Source: Prevotella sp. UBA7551
GTDB taxonomy: Bacteria > Bacteroidota > Bacteroidia > Bacteroidales > Bacteroidaceae
Direction: 5' to 3'
DNA length: 6,245 nt
Assembly: GCA_002479145.1 (NCBI GenBank)
Contig: DLLX01000019.1
Span: 618 to 6,862, forward strand
A model generated the notes under the pieces. That model saw only the letters and a list, made by a program, of their open reading frames with translations, ran no database searches and was not told the origin of the DNA. Below are positions 1-5,149 of this stretch, one piece after another. The first letter of the stretch is position 1; every line of letters starts with the position of its first letter. The position numbers and the translations under genes were made by a program.

Positions 1-111
1 GGTGTACTTGCCGCGTGCGTGCTGTTTGTCAACAGCTTTCTGGCCACCGCCAAGGCGAGCCTCAGCGCGCTTTTCCACCAGAGCTTTAATCTTTTCTGTC
101 TGCTTACTCAT
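1..111 (-). CDS. mmdA: Acyl-CoA carboxylase carboxyltransferase subunit (methylmalonyl-CoA decarboxylase alpha / propionyl-CoA carboxylase beta type), N-terminal fragment
   Basis: Only the first 37 codons are inside the window; the gene runs off the left edge. The visible protein begins MSKQTEKIKALVEKRAEA and continues RLGGG then KQHARGKYT. This is the characteristic N-terminus of the biotin-dependent carboxyltransferase family (MmdA, PccB), in which a short helix is followed by R-L-G-G-G and K-Q-H-A-K/R-G-K. Family members move a carboxyl group between biotin and propionyl- or methylmalonyl-CoA. In Bacteroidales they usually act in the succinate-to-propionate route, often beside biotin-carrier and sodium-pump decarboxylase subunits. 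The ATG at 109-111 is the natural start because it gives the usual family N-terminus. No Shine-Dalgarno is seen; the AT-rich leader is normal for Bacteroidetes. The gene is divergent from nth. The family assignment is fairly safe; the exact substrate and symbol cannot be decided from 37 residues. Confidence 0.82.
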   Translation of the reverse strand, partial: MSKQTEKIKALVEKRAEARLGGGQKAVDKQHARGKYT

Positions 112-159
112 ATATACAATATATATCTGTTTCCTAATTATCCTTGATATTTGCGATTG

Positions 160-167
160 CAAAATTA
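160..167 (-). promoter_or_regulatory. Candidate -7 box for the leftward carboxyltransferase gene
   Basis: Read on the minus strand this is TAATTTTG, a full match to the Bacteroidetes -7 consensus TAnnTTTG. It would give a leader of roughly 40 nt before the ATG at 111. The -33 TTTG expected about 19 nt upstream is not present; only TTGG (189-192 on the plus strand, spacing 21) is near. The call therefore rests on one element plus position. Confidence 0.4.
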
Positions 168-229
168 CTACTTTTTATCTGAAAGCCACCAACAGCGAAT
201 TATAAATATCGTTATCACAAAGGGTTATT

Positions 230-260
230 TTTGCCGTTCGTTCGATTTGTCGTAACTTTG
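230..260 (+). promoter_or_regulatory. Bacteroidetes-type sigma-70 promoter of nth
   Basis: TTTG at 230-233, a 19-nt spacer, then TAACTTTG at 253-260. This is an exact match to the known Bacteroidetes housekeeping promoter (TTTG at -33, TAnnTTTG at -7) with the preferred spacing. The -7 box ends only 5 nt before the nth ATG at 266, so transcription should begin at or within a few bases of the start codon. There is no room for a ribosome binding site. Confidence 0.75.
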
Positions 261-265
261 CAACC

Positions 266-916
266 ATGAAAAGAGAAGAAAGATACCATCGTGTACTCGA
301 TTTCTTTCGCCAAAAGGAAGGCCATCAGACCACGGAATTGAATTTTGGCTCAGCATTTCAGCTGCTTTGCGCCACTTTGCTTAGCGCGCAATGCACAGAC
401 AAGCGCATCAACGCCATCACGCCAGAGCTGTTTGCCCACTTTCCTGACGCTCACTCTATGGCCCAGGCCGCTGTAGAAGAGGTGTATGAGTACATCCGCT
501 CAGTGAGTTATCCCAACGCCAAGGCAAAACATCTTGTGGAGATGGCACGAATGCTGGACGATGTTTATGGCGGTGAGGTGCCTTCCGACCCAGCAGATTT
601 AATCAAACTGCCAGGCGTTGGGCGCAAGACGGCCAACGTGGTACAGGCCGTATGGTTTGGTAAGCCGACCTTGGCAGTTGACACACACGTCTATCGCGTG
701 AGCCATCGGCTGGGACTTGTACCTGAGAAAGCTGACACTCCACGCAAGGTGGAGGACTTTTTAATGGCCCATATCCCAAACGAGGACGTCAACGATGCGC
801 ACCACTGGCTTCTGCTTCATGGACGATACATCTGCCAAAGCGCCCTGCCAAAGTGTGGGGAATGTCCTTTTGACAGTTTCTGCCCCAAGCTGCTGAAAGG
901 GAGCAAACTTCGATAA
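266..916 (+). CDS. nth: Endonuclease III (DNA glycosylase/AP lyase)
   Basis: A 216-residue protein, close to the usual ~211 for the family. It removes oxidised pyrimidines from DNA and cleaves the abasic site, starting base excision repair in the cytoplasm. Residues 35-45 (CATLLSAQCTD) match the conserved N-terminal helix motif. The helix-hairpin-helix lies at about 112-133 (LPGVGRKTANVV) with catalytic Lys121. The catalytic Asp is Asp139 in AVDTHVYRV. The [4Fe-4S] cluster ligands are Cys190, Cys197, Cys200 and Cys206, spaced C-x6-C-x2-C-x5-C exactly as in Nth. All key residues are present and the gene looks intact. The ATG at 266 gives the standard N-terminus and sits 5 nt after a strong promoter. 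The DUF2461 gene follows after 50 nt in the same direction, so the two may share a transcript. MutY is excluded by the short length and the Lys in the hairpin motif. Confidence 0.96.
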   Translation: MKREERYHRVLDFFRQKEGHQTTELNFGSAFQLLCATLLSAQCTDKRINAITPELFAHFPDAHSMAQAAVEEVYEYIRSVSYPNAKAKHLVEMARMLDDVYGGEVPSDPADLIKLPGVGRKTANVVQAVWFGKPTLAVDTHVYRVSHRLGLVPEKADTPRKVEDFLMAHIPNEDVNDAHHWLLLHGRYICQSALPKCGECPFDSFCPKLLKGSKLR

Positions 917-966
917 CCCTGTCCATACATGAGGACACAAAGGTAGAAATTTAGTCATATAAAAAT

Positions 967-1677
967 ATGAGGGACAACAAAGTCTTCGACTTCTTGAGCA
1001 AAATAGCCGTACACAACGACCGAGAATGGTTTGCGGAGCACAAGGAAGAATACCTTGAAAGTAAAGAGATTTTTGAAAAATATGTGACAAAAGCCATCGC
1101 CGCGCTCGCCACCTTAGAGCCCGGGGTGGCCCGTCTCACACCAAAAGAATGCTGCTATCGCTTTTATCGCGACACGCGATTCTCTACAGATAAGTCGCCC
1201 TACAAGCGGCATTTTGGTGCATACATCTGCACGAAAGGCCGGAAGGCACTACGTGGTGGAACATACATCCATCTTCAACCAGGCAGCTCCATGTTCGCAT
1301 TCGGTCCATGGTGGCTGCCAACCAACATCCTTACCTCATGCCGAAACGAAATACTCGGCAACGAGGAGGATTGGCGTAAGGCTGTGGAGAATGATGAGTT
1401 TATCCGCATTTTCGGACATCCCGGAGCTGCACAATTTAGTTTTGACCATCTGCCGGACCATGGATTTGGCATCGAAATGCTCAAGACTGCCCCCAAAGGA
1501 TTCCCCCGTCACAGCCCGTTAATCAATTACCTGCGCATGAAAGACTACTGTTGCTGGGTGAAAATTGCCGACGACTTCCTCGAAAAGCCCCAATGGGAGG
1601 AGAAACTGTTGGTCTATGCCCGCGTGGCAAAGCCCATGGTAGACTTTGCCAATGCGGTAATAGATGACTACGAGTAA
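967..1677 (+). CDS. DUF2461 family protein (TIGR02453-like)
   Basis: A 236-residue protein, typical in length for the DUF2461/TIGR02453 family, whose function is not established. Family hallmarks are visible. An N-terminal FL..L..HNDREWF block (about 9-22) is followed by E-E-Y. A central YRFYRDTRFSTDKSPYK motif (about 64-80) leads into RHFGAYI. A YIHLQPG strand (100-106) precedes G-PWWLP. A KTAPKGFPRHSPLI stretch (about 153-166) is followed by the C-terminal helix. No signal peptide or membrane segment is evident, so it is probably cytoplasmic. The ATG at 967 gives the usual family start; no Shine-Dalgarno is seen. It lies 50 nt after nth in the same direction with no convincing promoter between them, so read-through from nth is plausible. 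That proximity alone does not show a DNA-repair role. Confidence 0.88.
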   Translation: MRDNKVFDFLSKIAVHNDREWFAEHKEEYLESKEIFEKYVTKAIAALATLEPGVARLTPKECCYRFYRDTRFSTDKSPYKRHFGAYICTKGRKALRGGTYIHLQPGSSMFAFGPWWLPTNILTSCRNEILGNEEDWRKAVENDEFIRIFGHPGAAQFSFDHLPDHGFGIEMLKTAPKGFPRHSPLINYLRMKDYCCWVKIADDFLEKPQWEEKLLVYARVAKPMVDFANAVIDDYE

Positions 1678-1790
1678 TCCGCAAGTCATCGACGCAAAGA
1701 CACAAGAGACGGACAGCCCACCCCTTGCATGAAATAAAGAAATCGGTTACGGCAGTCCGCAAACCTCTGAATACTTGAAAAGTACGAGTA

Positions 1791-3200
1791 ATGAAAATAC
1801 ATTTTTATTCCTCTTATTATAAGCCGCTGGCGCTGCTTGGCATCCCCATTGTCGTGGGCCAGCTCGGCACCATAGTCCTTGCGTTTGCCGATACCCTCAT
1901 GATTGGCCACCACGGGACTATGGAATTAGCCGCAGCTGCTTTCGTCAACAACATCGTCAACCTTGTTATCATTTTCGCCCTGGGGTTCTCCTACGCCGTT
2001 ACCCCCACTGTCGGCACGCTCTACGGACGGGAGGAGACTGCCCGCATTGGCGAGGTGGTGCGCAACGCCATCTATGCCAACCTGCTTTTGGCAGCCCTGC
2101 TCATCGGCGTGATGACTATCTTCTATTTCTCCATCGACCACCTCGGCCAGCCCACAGAACTGCTGCCGCTCATCAAACCTTACTACCTCGTGCTGCTTGC
2201 ATCGTTGCCCTTTGTCTGCTTATTCAACGTGTTCAAGCAATTTGCCGACGGCATTACTGACACTTCTTTGGCCATGTGGGTACTCATCGGTGGCAACATC
2301 GTCAACATTACCGGAAATTGGATTTTGATTTACGGACACTTTGGCGCACCCGAACTGGGGCTGATAGGCGCGGGGCTGAGCACCCTTGCATCGCGTATAG
2401 CCATGGCCTTGGTAATGATCGTCATCTTCTTTAAGCGCAAGAAGTACAAGCGCTATGCTGAAGGCTTCCGCAGCGGGCGGCTGAACAGGCAGGACTTTCT
2501 CCACCTGAATCAACAAGGCTGGCCCGTGGCCATGCAAATGGGCATGGAAAGCGCAGCCTTCAGCCTTGCGAGCATTGTCGTGGGTTGGATAGGCACCACC
2601 GCATTGGCAGCCCATCAGGTTATGCTCACCATCAGCCAACTCGGTTACATGGTCTATTATGGAATAGGCGCGGCTGCGGCAGTGCGCATCAGCAACGCCA
2701 TGGGGCAGCATGATTACCACGCTGCGCGAGGCAATGCCTACGCAGCCTTCCAGATTGTTCTCATGATAGCCGTCGTCGTAGGGGCTGTCATGTTTGGCTT
2801 TCGCAACAACATCGGCGCCCTATTTACACCCAACGATACCGTCGCCCATCTTGTTTCACTCACAATTTGGCCTTTTCTCATCTATCAGCTCGGCGATGCC
2901 ATGCAGATAGTCTTCGGCAACAGCCTCCGCGGCCTATCCTACGTCCGCCCACTGGTGCTCTACGCCTTTATTGCCTTCTTCGTTGTGTCGCTCCCGTTGA
3001 GCTACCTCTTCGGCATCACGCTCCAGTTTGGACTTGTCGGTGTTTGGTTCTCATTTCCTTTTGGACTGACCACATCGGGTTGCCTCTACCTGATGACCTT
3101 CAGAAAAAGGCTCTTCAGGCTCACCCATTCGGGAACGGAACACATCGGAATGGGCCAACAGGTTCTTTCAAAAAGTCATGAACCCTTCCCCAGAAATTGA
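1791..3200 (+). CDS. MATE family multidrug/organic-cation exporter
   Basis: A 469-residue integral inner-membrane protein, normal MATE length (about 450-470). Twelve hydrophobic segments can be read at roughly 13-33, 46-69, 92-112, 125-145, 159-181, 188-214, 247-267, 270-300, 319-337, 350-370, 388-408 and 411-434. Typical MATE features are GIPIVVGQLG and FADTLMIGHHG in and after the first segment (Asp34 in a conserved position) and VTPTVGTLYGR after the second. The second half carries AAHQVMLTISQLGYMV and VRISNAMGQ (298-306), the internal repeat of the fold. A basic cytoplasmic loop (about 215-232, KRKKYKRY) separates the halves. MATE proteins expel drugs, dyes or metabolites using a Na+ or H+ gradient; the substrate cannot be read from sequence. 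The start at 1791 leaves a 113-nt gap after the DUF2461 gene, in which I find no clear promoter. The polar C-terminal tail after about 438 is probably cytoplasmic. Confidence 0.95.
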   Translation: MKIHFYSSYYKPLALLGIPIVVGQLGTIVLAFADTLMIGHHGTMELAAAAFVNNIVNLVIIFALGFSYAVTPTVGTLYGREETARIGEVVRNAIYANLLLAALLIGVMTIFYFSIDHLGQPTELLPLIKPYYLVLLASLPFVCLFNVFKQFADGITDTSLAMWVLIGGNIVNITGNWILIYGHFGAPELGLIGAGLSTLASRIAMALVMIVIFFKRKKYKRYAEGFRSGRLNRQDFLHLNQQGWPVAMQMGMESAAFSLASIVVGWIGTTALAAHQVMLTISQLGYMVYYGIGAAAAVRISNAMGQHDYHAARGNAYAAFQIVLMIAVVVGAVMFGFRNNIGALFTPNDTVAHLVSLTIWPFLIYQLGDAMQIVFGNSLRGLSYVRPLVLYAFIAFFVVSLPLSYLFGITLQFGLVGVWFSFPFGLTTSGCLYLMTFRKRLFRLTHSGTEHIGMGQQVLSKSHEPFPRN

Positions 3201-3226
3201 AAAAATCGGATAAATATTTCTTCAGA

Positions 3227-3242
3227 TAGCGGAAATCCGCTA
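3227..3242. promoter_or_regulatory. 16-nt dyad overlapping the -7 box (candidate operator)
   Basis: TAGCGGA-AA-TCCGCTA is a perfect inverted repeat with 7-bp arms. Its last two bases are the TA of the -7 box TAACTTTG that follows. A dyad in the promoter spacer touching the -7 element is a common repressor-operator layout. It could instead form a small hairpin at the end of the MATE transcript, but no U-tract follows. The symmetry is directly visible; the function is inferred. Confidence 0.35.
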
Positions 3243-3248
3243 ACTTTG
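3241..3248 (+). promoter_or_regulatory. -7 box of a promoter for the zinc-ribbon gene and probably trmO
   Basis: TAACTTTG matches the Bacteroidetes -7 consensus TAnnTTTG and is identical to the one before nth. The -33 region is weak (TTTC at 3217-3220, spacing 20). Transcription would start near 3252-3256, leaving an A-rich leader of about 35 nt before the ATG at 3289, without a Shine-Dalgarno. Confidence 0.5.
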
Positions 3249-3288
3249 CACGGAAAGAAACAGAGCAAGTGCCCATAACAACAACACA

Positions 3289-3801
3289 ATGATTTGTCCA
3301 CACTGCCATCATAAGATACCACAAGATTGTGACCGTTGCCCACATTGTGGCCGTCCCGTCGCACAACATCCCATCGAAGACGAACCCAAGCTCAGCCATG
3401 GCATGAAGGTCTTCATCGTAGTGGGGACTACTTTGCTGGCCTTTTGGGGCGCATTCTACTTGTTCAATCACCTTTCCGATCCCGAATACACGCGCACCCC
3501 TTCCTATCTGGAACCAGACAGCACGCTAATAGAGAAGCAGGAGGAGTACGCTAATGCAGCTCCCGTCGATACGACAACCACCGACTCCATCGAGGAACAG
3601 GAAAAAGAAGAAGCCAAGAAAGTCTATAACAGCATCCGCCGCCCACACCACTCCGAAATAAAAGAGGCTGAGAAGGAGGACGAGGACGGAAGCAACGAGG
3701 AAGAGACTGGCAGCTCCAACGATGATCCCACCTCATCATCGTCTTCAACTCCCAATTCGTCTGCGCCATCACCCAGAGCGGAAGCCATTGGCGGAGAGTA
3801 G
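3289..3801 (+). CDS. Zinc-ribbon protein with one transmembrane segment and acidic Ser-rich tail
   Basis: A 170-residue protein with three visible parts. Residues 1-22 form a zinc ribbon: CPHC at 3-6 and CPHC at 17-20 supply four ligands, with an extra Cys14 between them. A single hydrophobic segment covers about 40-60 (VFIVVGTTLLAFWGAFYLF). After it comes a tail rich in Glu, Asp, Ser, Thr and Pro, with an E/K-rich stretch at about 103-140 and a Ser/Pro run at 143-163, probably disordered. The layout suggests an N-terminal cytoplasmic ribbon and a tail outside the inner membrane, but topology is inferred. Small ribbon-plus-membrane proteins are common in Bacteroidales and mostly lack a known role. 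It has its own promoter-like -7 box and lies 28 nt before trmO. I recognise no specific family name. Confidence 0.8.
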   Translation: MICPHCHHKIPQDCDRCPHCGRPVAQHPIEDEPKLSHGMKVFIVVGTTLLAFWGAFYLFNHLSDPEYTRTPSYLEPDSTLIEKQEEYANAAPVDTTTTDSIEEQEKEEAKKVYNSIRRPHHSEIKEAEKEDEDGSNEEETGSSNDDPTSSSSSTPNSSAPSPRAEAIGGE

Positions 3802-3829
3802 AACAAACGGCCAACCAAAGCATCTTTCT

Positions 3830-4510
3830 GTGGAAATCCTCCCGATTGCCTTATTTCGCTCACCCTTCAAGACCAAGTTTGGCGTGCCTCGGCAGAGTGG
3901 TCTTGTGGAAGGATTGAAGGGCCGTATCGTCCTCCTGAACGAGTATGCCAACAGCGATTCGCTCCGTGGACTGGACCAGTTCGACTACCTTTGGCTGATT
4001 TGGGGATTCTCGGGAAACCGCCATCAGTCGGCTACCTTCCAGCCAACAGTACGTCCTCCACGCTTGGGCGGCAATGAGCGAATGGGAGTTTTCGCCACCA
4101 GATCGCCCTACCGCCCCAACGAAATGGGCCTATCAGCAGTGCGTATCGTCACCATAGAAGGTACTGAGATTGTCGTCTCGGGCGCAGACTTGATGGATGG
4201 CACACCCATTTACGACATCAAGCCCTACCTTCCCTATGCCGACGCACATCCCAACGCCCAAGGTGGGTTCACCGACCAAAGCCAATGGAAAGAGTTGGTG
4301 GTTGTTTTCCCTTCTAACCTCCACAACCCACTGTCGGAATCTGACACGCTAACCCTACGGGAGACACTTGCTCTTGATCCCCGACCGCACTTTCACCATG
4401 ACCCTTGCCGCATCTACGGATTGGCCTTTGGCAGCTACGACATCCGGTTTCAAGTCAGCGGCCAAACATTGACCGTTGTTGAGATTGTATCAAGCATTTC
4501 CACACCATAA
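3830..4510 (+). CDS. trmO: tRNA (N6-threonylcarbamoyladenosine37-N6)-methyltransferase
   Basis: With the GTG start at 3830 the protein has 226 residues, near the ~235 of E. coli TrmO (YaeB/TsaA, UPF0066). The enzyme uses S-adenosylmethionine to methylate t6A at position 37 of threonine tRNAs, giving m6t6A and aiding codon reading. Family signatures are strong. The N-terminus has FRSPFKTKFGVPRQSGL (9-25). RPPRLGGN and MGVFATRSPYRPN lie at 75-97, DLMDGTPIYDIKPYLPY at 120-136 and ALDPRP at 181-186 at the start of the small C-terminal domain. The frame is also open upstream to an ATG at 3722. That start would overlap the previous gene by 80 nt and add 36 residues that do not resemble the family, because they are the other frame of the Ser-rich tail. 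GTG at 3830, 28 nt after the upstream stop, therefore fits better. No ATG lies between the two. Probably co-transcribed with the zinc-ribbon gene. Confidence 0.93.
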   Translation: MEILPIALFRSPFKTKFGVPRQSGLVEGLKGRIVLLNEYANSDSLRGLDQFDYLWLIWGFSGNRHQSATFQPTVRPPRLGGNERMGVFATRSPYRPNEMGLSAVRIVTIEGTEIVVSGADLMDGTPIYDIKPYLPYADAHPNAQGGFTDQSQWKELVVVFPSNLHNPLSESDTLTLRETLALDPRPHFHHDPCRIYGLAFGSYDIRFQVSGQTLTVVEIVSSISTP

Positions 4511-4530
4511 GACGATGCGTTACTATTGAA

Positions 4531-4619
4531 CTGCCATTCAGCCCCTATTACATCATCATTCAGCCTCTTTCGCAACACTTTTCAGCCCCTATTACGACGC
4601 AATAGGGGCTGAATGGCAG
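4531..4619. repeat. Long inverted repeat with nested alternative hairpin
   Basis: CTGCCATTCAGCCCCTATT (4531-4549) is the exact reverse complement of AATAGGGGCTGAATGGCAG (4601-4619), a perfect 19-bp stem with a 51-nt loop. The right arm can also pair over 13 bp with TTCAGCCCCTATT at 4581-4593, closing a 7-nt loop. The two folds exclude each other. Neither is followed by a U-tract on either strand, so a classical intrinsic terminator is not supported, though it could still protect or end the trmO mRNA. Confidence 0.75.
4535..4619. repeat. 22-nt-periodic repeat cluster: three direct units and one inverted unit
   Basis: The core TTCAGCC occurs at 4537-4543, 4559-4565 and 4581-4587, exactly 22 nt apart each time. 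Units one and three share the longer core TTCAGCCCCTATTAC; unit two is diverged after TTCAGCC. A fourth copy is inverted (AATAGGGGCTGAA at 4601-4613). The cluster is non-coding on the plus strand and lies between convergent genes. It resembles REP-type dispersed palindromes more than protein-coding sequence, but whether it recurs elsewhere cannot be seen here. Confidence 0.75.
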
Positions 4620-4774
4620 ACGCACGAAGGATGGTTATACAACAAACTGATATTCAACCGATTAGCATCGTAGTCAACTTTTTTCAAAGACACAGTAACT
4701 TGACGGGTATCTTCAGCTTCGCCACACCTTAGACAGGTAAAGTTAGATAAAAATTCCAAAATACTATCCCCATC

Positions 4775-4824
4775 CGGGATAAGAAAACCTTAAACCCCAA
4801 TCGGTCTAATGTCCGATTGGGGTT
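4775..4824 (-). terminator. Second, weaker terminator-like hairpin for the leftward transcript
   Basis: AACCCCAATCGG (4793-4804) and CCGATTGGGGTT (4813-4824) form a perfect 12-bp stem with an 8-nt loop. Read leftward, the stem is followed by TAAGGTTTTCTTATC, moderately U-rich. In the plus direction it is followed by A-rich sequence, so it should act only on leftward transcripts. It lies downstream of a stronger terminator and may be a backup. Confidence 0.5.
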
Positions 4825-4891
4825 AAAAGCAAAACAGAAAATGCCCAAGCATCAGAATGTTTCATTGTGGTTTCACTCATGATGCTTGGGC
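4825..4891 (-). terminator. Intrinsic terminator of the BspA-like / small protein transcript
   Basis: GCCCAAGCATCA (4843-4854) and TGATGCTTGGGC (4880-4891) form a perfect 12-bp stem with a 25-nt loop. Read leftward, it is followed by ATTTTCTGTTTTGCTTTT (13 of 18 bases are T). It starts 56 nt past the stop codon of the small protein gene, as expected for the end of that transcript. The loop is longer than usual, which lowers certainty slightly. Confidence 0.68.
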
Positions 4892-4947
4892 GGAAGAAAA
4901 TTTATCTGGCGGGGTATGCCGTCATTCGGCTACCTGTCGCCCCGGGC

Positions 4948-5136
4948 TCAGTCTCCCCACAGGTATCCATCATTGTCTGGCTCAAAACCTTGGTCTGACA
5001 AGTCGTCCTCAGTTAGATTGTCGTAGCGGCCAATGGGGATGTAATCCTTTGCACCTGGGTCGCTCCCGGCCAAAAGGGCGGAGGGCATCACCTTCACGAT
5101 CTCTGTTTGGGGCTGGATATATGCTTTTTTCTTCAT
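4948..5136 (-). CDS. Small acidic protein of unknown function with N-terminal KKxYxxP and LLAGS motif
   Basis: 62 residues beginning MKKKAYIQPQTEIVKVMPSA, then LLAGS at 21-25, then an Asp/Glu/Gly-rich tail ending YLWGD. The first 25 residues are basic and mildly hydrophobic; the rest carries about 11 acidic residues and no cysteine. From general knowledge, Prevotella and Bacteroides genomes contain many short proteins with this plan (K-K-x-Y-x-x-P, a V/I-rich stretch, L-L-A-G-S, variable tail), usually unannotated. I know of no established function. It lies 13 nt after the BspA-like gene on the same strand and is followed by a terminator, so it is probably co-transcribed. The ATG at 5134-5136 is the only sensible start. 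No classical signal peptide is evident. The tail differs in composition from the head, as in precursor peptides, but no modification enzyme is in view. Confidence 0.72.
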   Translation of the reverse strand: MKKKAYIQPQTEIVKVMPSALLAGSDPGAKDYIPIGRYDNLTEDDLSDQGFEPDNDGYLWGD

Positions 5137-5149
5137 GGCGAATGCTGAT

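Larger units (their letters stand above)
4511..4947. other. 437-nt convergent intergenic region
   Basis: This gap lies between trmO (rightward) and the small acidic protein gene (leftward). It holds a 22-nt-periodic repeat cluster with an inverted copy (4535-4619), a hairpin at 4793-4824 and a terminator-like hairpin at 4825-4891. Between the repeat and the hairpins (about 4620-4790) I see no RNA gene or promoter. On the minus strand a frame is open for 65 codons (4595-4789, stop at 4592-4594) without a good start codon, which may be the remains of a gene. Confidence 0.7.

Noticed and set aside
2..205. 67-codon plus-strand frame at the left edge
   Set aside because: It lies opposite the clearly family-like carboxyltransferase N-terminus and then runs through the AT-rich promoter region; it is a shadow.
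938..945. TACCTTTG -7-like box on the minus strand between nth and the DUF2461 gene
   Set aside because: No TTTG lies at the right distance and it would drive transcription antisense into nth with no gene to serve; probably chance.
266..1677. nth plus DUF2461 gene as a new DNA-repair module
   Set aside because: The two genes are merely adjacent and both are widespread singly; nothing in the sequence indicates joint function.
1772..1784. Small dyad TACTT-GAA-AAGTA just before the MATE start codon
   Set aside because: Only 5-bp AT-rich arms with a 3-nt loop; too weak to call a regulatory hairpin.
2220..2720. 166-codon minus-strand frame inside the MATE gene
   Set aside because: It is antisense to an intact 12-segment transporter, His-rich and without recognisable domains; it is an artefact of the coding bias of the real gene.
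4535..4619. CRISPR array
   Set aside because: The units are only about 15 nt, the spacing is too short for spacers, one unit is inverted, and no cas gene is nearby.
4531..4619. Intrinsic terminator for trmO
   Set aside because: The stems are strong, but no U-tract follows on the plus strand, so standard intrinsic termination is not supported.
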